Shown here piece by piece: positions 53,790 through 62,582 of a stretch of DNA of 64,000 nucleotides. The notes beneath the pieces are model-generated. The model saw nothing but the letters and a program-made list of their open reading frames with translations. It did no database searches and was not told the origin of the DNA. This DNA comes from Solibacillus sp. FSL K6-1523 (GTDB taxonomy: Bacteria; Bacillota; Bacilli; Bacillales_A; Planococcaceae). Numbering within the stretch: the first letter of the stretch is position 1; each line of letters opens with the position of its first letter. Location of the stretch: NCBI RefSeq assembly GCF_038005225.1, contig NZ_JBBOSU010000001.1, positions 236,001-300,000 of the forward strand. The letters are read 5' to 3'. The position numbers and the translations under genes are program-made.

Positions 53790-54480
53790 AAATGCTATCT
53801 ATATAGATTTAGATTTTACTTTCATATAAAAACTGCCTATACCACCTCTCCTAGCGAACCTATTGAAATTCTCCTTCCACTTATTTATATGTACATAGGT
53901 GAATCCTCGCTTGGCTTAGTACCTACTTTAATAAAATATTATTGAACCAATTAGTAACCTATTTAAACCTATCCTTCGAGGCTTCTATTTTCCTAATAGT
54001 TCAAGAGCTAATCCTCCATGAAAACTGTCGCTTTGATCTGGTCATAAAAAAGCCTCCTATTAAATATCGTTGCCATGAGTGACTCATGCTCCGTTATTTA
54101 ATAGAAGGTGTGCGTTTATAATTATTTCGTTTAATCGTACGTAGAGTAGATTGTAGTTTTACAATATACCCATGCTATGAAGCGTGTTTAGAATAAATGA
54201 AACCTATTAACTGTTAGCTTTATGAAATGCAACAGGTCCATGATAAGGGGTCTACTGTTTACATGACCATCATATATTTTTAAAAACCTTCCTACAATTA
54301 TGATCAGTTCTATGTCGAGTATAGACATGGTTTCGATCCCTTACTTACTACAAGGTTGCATATTGAGCAAATGTGATCGGAAGTGATAATAGGGTATTAT
54401 TAATGCCTTTAAGTACAATAGCAACACGCATTTGGACGTTTCTACGTAAAAAACAATAATATTTAAATAAAAGGAGGGAA
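53790..54480. other. Gene-free interval with a possible remnant and an inverted repeat
   Basis: On the minus strand near 53966-54045 one frame reads SFHGGLALELLGKIEASKDR and stops, a protein-like fragment without a start. At about 54053-54108 CCTCCTATTAAATA and TATTTAATAGAAGG form an inverted repeat. A plus-strand 18-codon frame at 54403-54459 has no ribosome site. No functional gene is supported. Confidence 0.3.
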
Positions 54481-54484
54481 GACT

Positions 54485-55165
54485 TTGAAAAATCTACTTC
54501 AAGATTTTGATAAAGAAATTGTGGAAATGGAAATTACGGGGAAAAGGGTCCTCAAAGGAAAAATTATTGATAATAGTAGCGAGATGGTTGTTTTATTTGA
54601 TGGGAAGGAATTTCTTTACATTCCAGTTTGTCATATTCATGAAATAAAAACTGATTATTCCAATGAAGATAGTCTCAAAATACCTGCATCTTTTGCACAG
54701 GATAAAATCTTCAACGGTACAAAAGAAGAAATGACGCTTTTAAAAGTTCTTGCGAAAGCAGTAGGGATTTATTTAGAAATTCATGTGTTAAATAATCAGC
54801 CATTGCATGGTTATATTTCTAATATTCTACAGGATTATATTGTATTTCAATCACCCATTTACAAAAAGATGTTTATTCCCATTCAGCATTTAAAGATAAT
54901 CGTGCCTTATAATCAAAACCAAAAACCATATACATTATCAAATGATGATTTTGCAATCAATGCCTGTAACGAAACTTTCCTAAGCACTTTTGAAGCACAA
55001 ATTGGAACGCTAAAAAATAAATTGACTGTATTAAATATTGGTGAAAAGCACAATTTTACAGGCCTCATATGTGAGATTAAGGGGACACTTATTGCGCTTC
55101 AGACAGCAAGGGAGAATATTATCCATTATAATATTCAGCATATAAAAACAATTCATTTACCGTAA
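54485..55165 (+). CDS. DUF2642-domain spore-associated protein
   Basis: 226 residues. The central segment YLEIHVLNNQPLHGYISNILQDYIVFQSPIYKKMFIPIQHLKIIVPY (split by position about 98-144) follows the DUF2642 pattern found in Bacillus coat-associated proteins such as those near CotB. The N-terminal and C-terminal thirds repeat the same Sm-like strand order (GKIIDNSSEMVVLFDGKEFLYIPVCHIHEI; GLICEIKGTLIALQTARENIIHYNIQHIKTI), so the protein is three related modules. A TTG start follows AAAGGAGGGAAGAC. The coat protein at 51264 uses the same kind of module with HVKSV ends. Confidence 0.7.
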   Translation: MKNLLQDFDKEIVEMEITGKRVLKGKIIDNSSEMVVLFDGKEFLYIPVCHIHEIKTDYSNEDSLKIPASFAQDKIFNGTKEEMTLLKVLAKAVGIYLEIHVLNNQPLHGYISNILQDYIVFQSPIYKKMFIPIQHLKIIVPYNQNQKPYTLSNDDFAINACNETFLSTFEAQIGTLKNKLTVLNIGEKHNFTGLICEIKGTLIALQTARENIIHYNIQHIKTIHLP

Positions 55166-55182
55166 TACTTATTTATTCAATT

Positions 55183-55222
55183 ATGGACTACACAAACTTT
55201 TGTAAGTGTGTGTGGTCTTTTT
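55183..55222 (+). terminator. Terminator after the DUF2642 gene
   Basis: GACTACACAAACTT and AAGTGTGTGTGGTC pair imperfectly and are followed by TTTTTAA. Confidence 0.65.
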
Positions 55223-55239
55223 AACTTGATTCTTTAGGG

Positions 55240-55425
55240 GAGTTTTTCGAGCGAGCTTGAAAAAACTTGAACGCAATTACGTCGAGATGTAATTGATCTG
55301 GTACACGGATATAACAATAAAAAATGTATTATTGAGTCATTTTTTGATATGATAATAGTAACATAATAAAGACGATGTTTATTCCCGTAGTCAACAAGTT
55401 TGATTATGGGATTTTCTTTTTATTC
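55240..55425 (+). promoter_or_regulatory. Hairpins in the leader of the DedA gene
   Basis: AGTTTTTC and GAAAAACT (about 55240-55267) form a perfect stem. At 55384-55425 CCCGTAGTCAA and TTGATTATGGG pair with G-T pairs and are followed by TTTTCTTTTT, a terminator-like structure about 70 bases before the DedA start. It may end an upstream RNA or act as a leader attenuator; no known riboswitch was recognised. The rest of this 329-base gap is featureless. Confidence 0.4.
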
Positions 55426-55493
55426 ATCTCGCATGTACTTGGTTGGAAATGCCATTGAATTAAAAAATAAGACTAAGGGGATGAGAGAGAGAA

Positions 55494-56156
55494 TTGGTAG
55501 GTTTAGCTCAGGCGATTCAAAGTATTGAATTGTTCTTAGAATCCATGTTGCAGCAGTATGGCACGTTTATTTATATTATTTTGTTCCTTATTATATTTAG
55601 TAAAACCGCTTTTATCATTTTTACCTTTTTACCAGGGGATGCCGTTGTTTTTGCAGCGGCGATGTTGGTGGCGCTCGGTGAATTGAATGGGTGGATTTTA
55701 TTTGGGGCACTTCTCGTAGCAACAATAGCAGGGGATGCGCATAATTTCTTCCTAGGGATATTATTTCGAAAAAAGTTTGGTGTGAAAATGGTGAATCGTT
55801 TTATTTCGATGGATACCATTTTAAAAACGGAGCAGTTGGTTCAACGACGTGGGGGGACGGTTATTATGTTTTCAAGGTTTATCCCACTAATGCGCACAAC
55901 TGTACCATTTGTTTGTGCGTATACAAATTATTCTTTCCGAAGCTTTTTAACAGCCAATAGTATCGGTGGATTCTTCTGGCTCGTGCTTTGGTTTGGAGCG
56001 GGAATATCACTAGGACAGCTAGAATGGATGGAAGAAAACTTAGTGTATGCTTTAATGATCGTCATGTGTATTCCATTTAGTATTCCGATATTCTTTTATA
56101 TTTTTAAACTTATTATGAAGAGACGGACGATTATAAAAGATAAAAAAGTATTATAA
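55494..56156 (+). CDS. DedA-family membrane protein
   Basis: 220 residues with the DedA/SNARE-associated pattern: FTFLPGDAVVFAAAMLVALG, AGDAHNFFLG, and SRFIPLMRTTVPFVCAY followed by helices to residue ~205. DedA proteins act as lipid carriers or flippases in the membrane (UptA and its relatives recycle undecaprenyl phosphate in Bacillus). The TTG start follows AAGGGGATGAGAGAGAGAA. Which lipid it handles is not evident. Confidence 0.87.
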   Translation: MVGLAQAIQSIELFLESMLQQYGTFIYIILFLIIFSKTAFIIFTFLPGDAVVFAAAMLVALGELNGWILFGALLVATIAGDAHNFFLGILFRKKFGVKMVNRFISMDTILKTEQLVQRRGGTVIMFSRFIPLMRTTVPFVCAYTNYSFRSFLTANSIGGFFWLVLWFGAGISLGQLEWMEENLVYALMIVMCIPFSIPIFFYIFKLIMKRRTIIKDKKVL

Positions 56157-56227
56157 TCATTTGTATTTTTAATCAATCGTCTATTCATGATACGATAGGA
56201 GCAGAAAGAAATAAGGTGGAGAATTTT

Positions 56228-56842
56228 ATGTTTTTAGATAAGTTGAAAGGGCAGTTAAATGGGCCACAACCGTTATTTTTAGGTGAGGAATCAGCTTTCC
56301 GTTCGGCAGTATTAATTCCATTAGTAATGGTTCGTGATGAATGGCATGTGTTGTTTGAAGTACGCGCCTTTACGATGAGAAAGCAGCCGGGAGATATTAG
56401 CTTTCCAGGTGGGAAAATTGATGCAACAGACGCGTCACCACTTGCAGCAGCCTTACGAGAGACATCCGAAGAACTAGGTGTTGATCCAAAAACAATCGAG
56501 GTTTTAGGAAAGCTCAGTCCATTTGTGCTATCTCCATCATTTGTCGTCTATCCATTTATCGGTATTATTGAAGAATCACAGCTTCATACGTATAACAAAG
56601 ATGAGGTAGATGAGATTTTTATGGTACCAATGAAATGGTTACTTGAGCACGAGCCTTATATTCATTATGTCCCAGTTGAACCAAAACCCCCAGAGGATTT
56701 CCCGTATGAGAAAATCGCTAATGGAGAAAATTACAAGTGGCGGACGAGCTATATGGAAGAATGGTTTTTTGAATATGGAAATTACACAATATGGGGCTTA
56801 ACAGCTAGATTATTAAAGCATTTTGTAGATAAGATAAAGTGA
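56228..56842 (+). CDS. NUDIX hydrolase, CoA-pyrophosphatase type
   Basis: 204 residues. The Nudix box is GGKIDATDASPLAAALRETSEELGV (positions about 60-84) and the UPF0035-like signature upstream reads RKQPGDISFPGGK, the combination of CoA pyrophosphatases such as NudL/PCD1. It would cleave CoA and derivatives to 4'-phosphopantetheine and adenosine 3',5'-bisphosphate. ATG 56228 follows AAGGTGGAGAATTTT; GTG 56216 lies in that ribosome site. Substrate from family knowledge only. Confidence 0.85.
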   Translation: MFLDKLKGQLNGPQPLFLGEESAFRSAVLIPLVMVRDEWHVLFEVRAFTMRKQPGDISFPGGKIDATDASPLAAALRETSEELGVDPKTIEVLGKLSPFVLSPSFVVYPFIGIIEESQLHTYNKDEVDEIFMVPMKWLLEHEPYIHYVPVEPKPPEDFPYEKIANGENYKWRTSYMEEWFFEYGNYTIWGLTARLLKHFVDKIK

Positions 56843-56847
56843 AAAAA

Positions 56848-56914
56848 TCCACGTAATAATACTGCGGTTAGAGGTTCAATTTAGTCTTCGTTGTATTTAC
56901 GTGGATTTTTCTAT
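56848..56914 (+). terminator. Terminator after the NUDIX gene
   Basis: AAAAATCCACGTAA and TATTTACGTGGATTTTT pair over about 13 bases around a long loop and end in T-rich sequence. Confidence 0.7.
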
Positions 56915-56993
56915 TTTATCGAACTTCTCTCTGATGAAAAAGCGGTTATGTAGTATGAAGTAAAAAGAAGAGTATTCGTATGCGCCATAAAAG

Positions 56994-57227
56994 TTAAGGA
57001 AGTTTGAAGGATTTCTGCGTAATATTATTTTTTATTTCACAGGATTTTGCCCCATCTAAATAAGCCTCAATGATGAAGAGCTCCTCTGAAGTAAATGTTT
57101 GAACCGTTTGGATGTCCAGTGATTTTGTGTTGGCGTGGTGCATAGAAAGAATAAGTGTGTCATTATTTGTATGAAAGTGAAGACGCTGATCATCCGCAGT
57201 AGTAATGATCACTAAATAAGTTTTCAT
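56994..57227 (-). CDS. Hypothetical 77-residue protein
   Basis: MKTYLVIITTADDQRLHFHT begins a small soluble protein with predicted beta-strands followed by a helix (FTSEELFIIEAYLDGAKSCE). ATG 57227 follows GCAAAGAGGTGATAGC, a good ribosome site. No family recognised. It lies alone between two terminators. Confidence 0.6.
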   Translation of the reverse strand: MKTYLVIITTADDQRLHFHTNNDTLILSMHHANTKSLDIQTVQTFTSEELFIIEAYLDGAKSCEIKNNITQKSFKLP

Positions 57228-57310
57228 GCTATCACCTCTTTGCTTCTATTATAGTGTCAAAAATAATAGATGTAAATTATGAGACTGAAAATTAAGAAAT
57301 CTAAGGTTTC

Positions 57311-57356
57311 CCTAAAAGGAGCGACACCTACTTGTAATAGTAGGGTCGCCTTTTTA
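57311..57356. terminator. Bidirectional terminator
   Basis: AAAAGGAGCGACACCTACT and AGTAGGGTCGCCTTTTT pair around TGTAAT with minor mismatches. It ends the chemoreceptor gene on the minus strand. Confidence 0.75.
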
Positions 57357-57358
57357 AA

Positions 57359-59347
57359 TTACTTCACTTTAAAAACACGAACCTCAGATAGTAATTCGTC
57401 GACAATACTTTCTAACGCTTCGGCAGTAGCCGAGATTTCCTCCATTGAACATAGCTGTGATTCTGTTGACATGGATACGGATTCAAGAAGTTTTTTCGAA
57501 TTCGCTGCAATTTCCTCAACCATTTCAATATCTCCAACGGCAAAATCACTATCTTCCGCAATTTGAAGCGCTCGATCTTGAATTTCTTGTAGCTGTTCCG
57601 TTAATTTACGGATGAATGTTTTGACTTCTAGGAAGTTCGTTTCTGTTTGAGCGAACATTTCTAAACCTTTATTCACTTCTCCCAAACTTGTATTCATAGA
57701 TTCAACCGAGTTTGACGACTCACGTTGAATAGCTGTAATAATGCCTTTCACTTGAATGGATGAGTTATTTGTTTGTTCAGCTAGCTTGCGAACTTCTTCT
57801 GCAACAACTGCAAAGCCTTTACCATGTTCACCAGCACGAGCTGCTTCAATCGATGCATTCAGTGCTAATAAATTAGTTTGATCTGCAATCGTAGTAATTA
57901 CATTAACGATTTCATGAATTTCATTTGCATACGTATTTACTGTGCCAATATCTTCAGAAAGCTTATGGAATGTGCCTTCAATATTCGACATTTGTTGCTG
58001 CGTCGAAATGACGATATCATGTCCAACTTCTGCAACCCTTACTGCATTTTGAGCACTTGCTGTCACTTGTACAGTATTGTCTGAAATGGAATGAATATTA
58101 TCAGACACCTTTTTCAGTGAGTTAAAGCTTTTTGATAATTTTGTTGATTGTTGTTCAAAGCCATCTTGTACATCATTCATGGCAAGGGTAATTAACTCAG
58201 ATGCTTTTCGATTTTCCGCTAATGTTGCTACAAGTTCCTCAGAAGAAGAAGAAATGACAGAAGATTTATGATGGATATGCTTAATAATTGATGATAGCAT
58301 TTCACTCATCTTAAGGAATGCGTGACTTAACGCGCCAATTTCATCATTCTTTTTTATGGATAAGTTTGTACGTAAATCACCAGAACTCATCTCAACTGCT
58401 GCATTCGATATTTCTTTTAATGGCTTGGTAATTGAACGAATAATGACGATTAAAAATAGGCCTAATACAATTAACGAGCAGATGACAACAAGCAATGTCG
58501 TATATAAAATCGTATTCGTTGCTTCGTTCACTTCGCTAGTATACATTGTACCGCCAATTTTCCAGTTTGTTAGCGCGTTTGTTTGAACATACATTTGCTT
58601 TTGAGCACCTTCGAAAACATACTCAAATGAACCTTTTTCCTTTGTTAGAACTTGGTCCGCCCAACTTTCAGTAGAAACATCTGTCCCACCTTCATATGTT
58701 GGGTGGGCAATAATTGTTTTATCCGTAGTCATTAAAAAGGTGTAGCCAGTTGTCCCAACTTGAATGTTATTAATCATTTCAAATAAAGCATCCATGCCTA
58801 GGTTTGCAGCGAAAACACCGCTACCATCCGCAAGTTGTTTTGACACCGTCACAACCCAGTCACCAGTTGAAGCCGATTGGTGAGGATTTGAAATAATCAC
58901 TTGTCCAGGACTTGCTTCTGCCTGTTGATACCATGCACGTGTACGAGGATCGAACTCCGAATTATTCATTAATCCAAGGTCTGGATGTTGAATCATATCA
59001 CCATTTTTTGTCCCAACGAAAGACGAAACAATTCCCTGACTCGTTTCGAAATATTGTTCTAGCTTTTGAAGAAGGACGCTCCAATCTTCTGTTTCCCAAT
59101 TGCTTTGCTTAAAGTTGCCTGCAAAATAGTCGACATCGCTAACAATTGGAGAGACATGCTTTTCAATAAATGCATCCACAGTAGCAACACTTTGTAATTC
59201 ACTCGTATGAATCTGTGTTTCGATTTCACTCTTTGCAGAGAAAAAGGACGTTAATGCGATTAATAAAGTAGGTATTAGTAAAGCGATTAAGAACGCAAAG
59301 CCTAATTTGTATTTAATTGAGGCTTTCGAAGTTCTTTTCTTATTCAT
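57359..59347 (-). CDS. Methyl-accepting chemotaxis protein with dCache sensor
   Basis: 662 residues. TM1 (about 13-35) is followed by a double-Cache extracellular sensor (to ~280; [30 protein letters not shown] and [16 protein letters not shown]), TM2 (about 282-304), a HAMP linker ([22 protein letters not shown]) and a long coiled-coil signalling domain whose hairpin tip reads [43 protein letters not shown]. The dCache domain typically senses amino acids or organic acids, matching the catabolic theme of the window. ATG 59347 follows TAGGGGGAATCCAGAA. Confidence 0.92.
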   Translation of the reverse strand: MNKKRTSKASIKYKLGFAFLIALLIPTLLIALTSFFSAKSEIETQIHTSELQSVATVDAFIEKHVSPIVSDVDYFAGNFKQSNWETEDWSVLLQKLEQYFETSQGIVSSFVGTKNGDMIQHPDLGLMNNSEFDPRTRAWYQQAEASPGQVIISNPHQSASTGDWVVTVSKQLADGSGVFAANLGMDALFEMINNIQVGTTGYTFLMTTDKTIIAHPTYEGGTDVSTESWADQVLTKEKGSFEYVFEGAQKQMYVQTNALTNWKIGGTMYTSEVNEATNTILYTTLLVVICSLIVLGLFLIVIIRSITKPLKEISNAAVEMSSGDLRTNLSIKKNDEIGALSHAFLKMSEMLSSIIKHIHHKSSVISSSSEELVATLAENRKASELITLAMNDVQDGFEQQSTKLSKSFNSLKKVSDNIHSISDNTVQVTASAQNAVRVAEVGHDIVISTQQQMSNIEGTFHKLSEDIGTVNTYANEIHEIVNVITTIADQTNLLALNASIEAARAGEHGKGFAVVAEEVRKLAEQTNNSSIQVKGIITAIQRESSNSVESMNTSLGEVNKGLEMFAQTETNFLEVKTFIRKLTEQLQEIQDRALQIAEDSDFAVGDIEMVEEIAANSKKLLESVSMSTESQLCSMEEISATAEALESIVDELLSEVRVFKVK

Positions 59348-59487
59348 TTCTGGATTCCCCCTAAATGTAATTCCTAAATATACCTTTTATGTATCTTGTT
59401 TCATTATATATCAATGCGTAGAAGGGCGGAATAGGGAACGTGAAATATACAAATATACTTAATCTTGAGTTTAATTTAAACAAATTA

Positions 59488-59506
59488 AGGACGTAAACGT
59501 TTCCAT
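59488..59506. promoter_or_regulatory. Possible catabolite-responsive (cre-like) site
   Basis: CGTAAACGTTTCCA resembles the CcpA box TGWAANCGNTWNCA, between the divergent chemoreceptor and PsiE genes. One isolated match; weak. Confidence 0.25.
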
Positions 59507-59591
59507 TGTTACAATTTATGTAATTCAACAATTCGCTGTTTTTTTGCGCGGAAAAGATGCATATTCTGTTAAAAGAAATGGAGGAATGTGC

Positions 59592-60020
59592 ATGGAGGAG
59601 AAGCTAAAAAAGATACACAATATGAAGAAGGTAGTGCCACAATTCTTCCAAATCATTTTAAACATTAGCTTGACGATTTTAGCGTTTTTTTTAAGTATCA
59701 TGCTGCTTGAGGGGATTATTGACTTTTTTCAAATGATTTTTTCTACTGAAAAGCGGGATTATAAATACTTTTTAGCAAATATTCTCGTATTCTTTATGTA
59801 TTTTGAGTTTATTACGATGATTGTTAAATACTTCAAAGAGGATTATCATTTTCCGTTACGATATTTCATGTATATTGGCATTACCGCGATGATCCGGCTC
59901 GTTATTGTCGAGCATGATAACGCGATGGATACATTGTTATTTGCGCTTGTTATTTTAGTACTAATTATTGGCTATTACATTATTAACATTACACCTCGCG
60001 AACGGCCGCAAAAGAAATAA
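59592..60020 (+). CDS. PsiE-family membrane protein
   Basis: 142 residues, four membrane helices. The PsiE pattern is visible in MYFEFITMIVKYFKEDYHFPLRYFMYIGITAMIRLVIV. PsiE is induced by phosphate starvation in E. coli; function unknown. ATG 59592 follows GGAGGAATGTGC; the longer frame from 59544 precedes that ribosome site. There is no Pho box that I can identify. Confidence 0.83.
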   Translation: MEEKLKKIHNMKKVVPQFFQIILNISLTILAFFLSIMLLEGIIDFFQMIFSTEKRDYKYFLANILVFFMYFEFITMIVKYFKEDYHFPLRYFMYIGITAMIRLVIVEHDNAMDTLLFALVILVLIIGYYIINITPRERPQKK

Positions 60021-60027
60021 AATTTCG

Positions 60028-60066
60028 CAAAAGTGCCTGCTTGAAAAATGAGGCGGGCTCTTTTGT
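60028..60066 (+). terminator. Terminator-like hairpin after the PsiE gene
   Basis: AAAAGTGCCTGCTT and AGGCGGGCTCTTTT pair imperfectly around GAAAAATG. Confidence 0.5.
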
Positions 60067-60300
60067 GTTGGATAGATATTAATGAGTATCTGCTGAAGAG
60101 CTTGGAAAATAGAATGATCGTTATAAATGATAGAATCTTGAATGAAGGGGAAAGAAACATAAATAAAATTTAAAGTACGACTATACAAATTTTTTTAACC
60201 TCGATAAGGGTATTTATAGAAAAGATGATAAAATATAGGTAGTGTGTTTTTCGAAAATATGCGTTTAGTAGTTTGATGGTGAATTAGAGGGGGAATTACT

Positions 60301-61716
60301 TTGGAGAAAATGCTAACGTTAGAACAACAACAAAATTATTACGATCGTGCCCAACAATTCCTTGTAGCTGGCGACTTTAAACAGGCGGAAGAATGGCTAC
60401 AAATTGTGATTACAAGCGCTTTTCAACATCAAGATTATTCAACATATACGGCTGCCAATGTAAACTTACTTCGGATTTTAACAAATTCCATTCGATATGA
60501 TGAGCTATTTCCGGTTTTGGAAAATGTGGCACCTTATATTTCACGCTATGCAACAGATGTAGAGGAGTTTTCGTATCGATCTACGCGCGCGGTATTTCAT
60601 TACACAGCTGGAATTGGGACGCCGTTAGAAGATTTAGAGCAACTATATGAGGAATCGAAGGAAAAGCAATTGTTCACGCAAATTTTTAACACAGGGAATA
60701 ATTTGTTGCATGTGTATTATGAAAAGGGTGACTTTGAAAAGGGGATGTTCCTTGCAAATGAACTTGAAAGTTTAATCGACTATTCGAAATTTCAGGATCC
60801 AGTTACGCCATTTGCATATTTTGTGAATTCATTAAAACTGTATTATCGCATGGGGGACTTTACAAAGGCAGAAGCTAATCTTAAAGCAATTGAAAAGCAA
60901 AGTTTTCATATAAAAGTCCCATCGCTTGAGAGTCATTATTGGTTTTGCAAAGCATTGGTAGAGGCGCAGCAGGGCACCTTTAAGATGGCATATCATTATT
61001 TCGATAAAGCATTTAATATGATGGAAAATAAATATTATTTTTTATCGGAGCTAGAGCTTTGGATACAAATATTGAATTTAAAAGATAAGATGAATGATGT
61101 TATTTATTATCAGAAAATAATGATTACAACGCTCCAAAACTATGTCAACATTGAAGAAAGTTTACGACGAACAAAGATTATTGAGCAAATGACAACGACC
61201 AATTTAGAGGAACGATTGCATACGGACCGTTTAACGAATGTAAAAAGTCGAGCTTATTATGAAGAAAAAATAGTAAAAAAACGATTGCATATGAACTTTA
61301 CATTTGTCATTTTTGATATTGATCGATTTAAATCAATTAACGATAAATATGGTCATTTAATAGGGGATCAGGCACTCAAATTTATTGCATCTCATGTTGA
61401 AAAGAAATTGCCAGAAAGAGACATGGATATGATCCGTTATGGTGGCGATGAATTTATATTATTATTCCCATATCATATAGATGAGGTTCATGATTTGATT
61501 TCTTCGCTTCATGAAAGTATTCCGAAAAAGGAATTTATTATTCGAGAAACAAACGAAAAGTTAAGTTTACAAGTAAGCCTAGGGATAAGTTATACGAATG
61601 AGGAACCAGCAACTCTGAAAGAACTATTCAAAGTGGCAGATAAAGCTTTGTATAGAGCGAAGGAAAATGGCCGAAATCAAATACAAGTTTTAAAACTTTC
61701 AAAGCAAAATAGCTAG
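60301..61716 (+). CDS. Cytoplasmic diguanylate cyclase with TPR-like N domain
   Basis: 471 residues. About 1-290 is an all-helical repeat region of TPR/SNAP type (YDRAQQFLVAGDFKQAEEWL, GDFEKGMFLANELES, YYRMGDFTKAEANLKAIEKQ). The GGDEF domain begins near residue 315 (DRLTNVKSRAYYEEKI, FVIFDIDRFKSINDKYGHLIGDQALKFI) and holds an intact RYGGDEFILLFP. An RDMD (RxxD) just before it is a product-inhibition I-site. It makes cyclic-di-GMP; the TPR region probably receives a protein signal. No transmembrane part. The TTG start follows GAGGGGGAATTAC. Confidence 0.9.
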   Translation: MEKMLTLEQQQNYYDRAQQFLVAGDFKQAEEWLQIVITSAFQHQDYSTYTAANVNLLRILTNSIRYDELFPVLENVAPYISRYATDVEEFSYRSTRAVFHYTAGIGTPLEDLEQLYEESKEKQLFTQIFNTGNNLLHVYYEKGDFEKGMFLANELESLIDYSKFQDPVTPFAYFVNSLKLYYRMGDFTKAEANLKAIEKQSFHIKVPSLESHYWFCKALVEAQQGTFKMAYHYFDKAFNMMENKYYFLSELELWIQILNLKDKMNDVIYYQKIMITTLQNYVNIEESLRRTKIIEQMTTTNLEERLHTDRLTNVKSRAYYEEKIVKKRLHMNFTFVIFDIDRFKSINDKYGHLIGDQALKFIASHVEKKLPERDMDMIRYGGDEFILLFPYHIDEVHDLISSLHESIPKKEFIIRETNEKLSLQVSLGISYTNEEPATLKELFKVADKALYRAKENGRNQIQVLKLSKQNS

Positions 61717-61872
61717 TCCACTATTTATACTGTCCGAGCAATGTATAAGTTTTTTTTCCTATGTGATGAGTTGTTTCGTATCAAAGCGAAAATAATAGAA
61801 GCAAATAAAGGTAGCCTTTGTGGAAAAATAGCTTATGATTAAAAGGAATACTGAAACGTCGGAGGATTTAAA

Positions 61873-61986
61873 ATGAAAAACAAAAAGAGTATATATATGG
61901 CAGTGGGCGCAGTGATTGTAGTTGCAACGGCACTGGATGTAGTATTTAAAGGCATTGGTTATCAGCTTTTACAAAAATTGTTTTAG
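61873..61986 (+). CDS. Putative 37-residue membrane peptide
   Basis: ATG 61873 follows GTCGGAGGATTTAAA and reads 37 codons: basic start (MKNKKS), one membrane helix (IYMAVGAVIVVATALDVVF) and an amphipathic end (YQLLQKLF). A terminator follows 25 bases later, so the unit is compact and gene-like. No family recognised. Confidence 0.55.
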   Translation: MKNKKSIYMAVGAVIVVATALDVVFKGIGYQLLQKLF

Positions 61987-62010
61987 TCGAAAAAAACATT
62001 CGCGGAATAG

Positions 62011-62047
62011 AAAAAAGGTGTTTGGCTGAATATCAAACACCTTTTTG
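62011..62047 (+). terminator. Terminator after the 37-codon ORF
   Basis: AAAAAGGTGTTTG and CAAACACCTTTTT form a perfect 13-bp stem around GCTGAATAT. Confidence 0.8.
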
Positions 62048-62303
62048 TTTATAAATGAACTAATTTCATGGAAAAAATTGTGGAGACATCTCTTTTTAAC
62101 CCAGTTTTAACCTTTATTCATTATAATTATTAATGAACCATTTCACAAAATGGGTTTTATTCCATTTTGGGTTTATGTTATTCTTTTCTCCTTTTACCTT
62201 AAAATTTTCCACTTTACCTTTTACTTTCTCTAATAAGTAGAAGGTCTTTTTTTGCAAAAAACAGGTCTTTTTAATGAAAGTCTAATTTATTATTTAGTAT
62301 ATA

Positions 62304-62572
62304 GGCTCAACTTATGAAACTATCATCCATTTAGACTGAAAGTCTGAATAAGGATACGTCGCCTCCCACGGCAGCGACGCACTTAATTGAGGGGGCTTTT
62401 ATAGAACGGAAAACTTTTTAGGGGCTGACCTGCTACATGCGCACACAGATGAGTCGTACAGATTTGTGCAAACATTGTCTGTGCGACTCATGTGCTCGGC
62501 CAGCCCAACCTAGCGCATACTTTATGAGAATTCTTACTATGAAAAGATAGAAACTTATGTTGAACTTATATA
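62304..62572 (+). repeat. Structured intergenic repeat, copy 3 of 3
   Basis: Same orientation as copy 1. The short hairpin CGTCGC/GCGACG with loop CTCCCACGGCA lies at about 62357-62379 and the long hairpin (GGGCTGACC...GGCCAGCCC) at about 62413-62506. Both ends carry AACTTAT. The preceding stretch 62050-62300 is AT/pyrimidine-rich with no gene seen. Confidence 0.85.
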
Positions 62573-62582
62573 GCTAAATAAA

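Noticed and set aside
53367..53945. 192-codon plus-strand ORF
   Set aside because: It is antisense to the ArsB-like gene, whose minus-strand reading has clear membrane and family motifs and a strong ribosome site.
54403..54459. 18-codon ORF (MPLSTIATRIWTFLRKKQ)
   Set aside because: No ribosome site and not near a regulated gene; chance frame is more likely.
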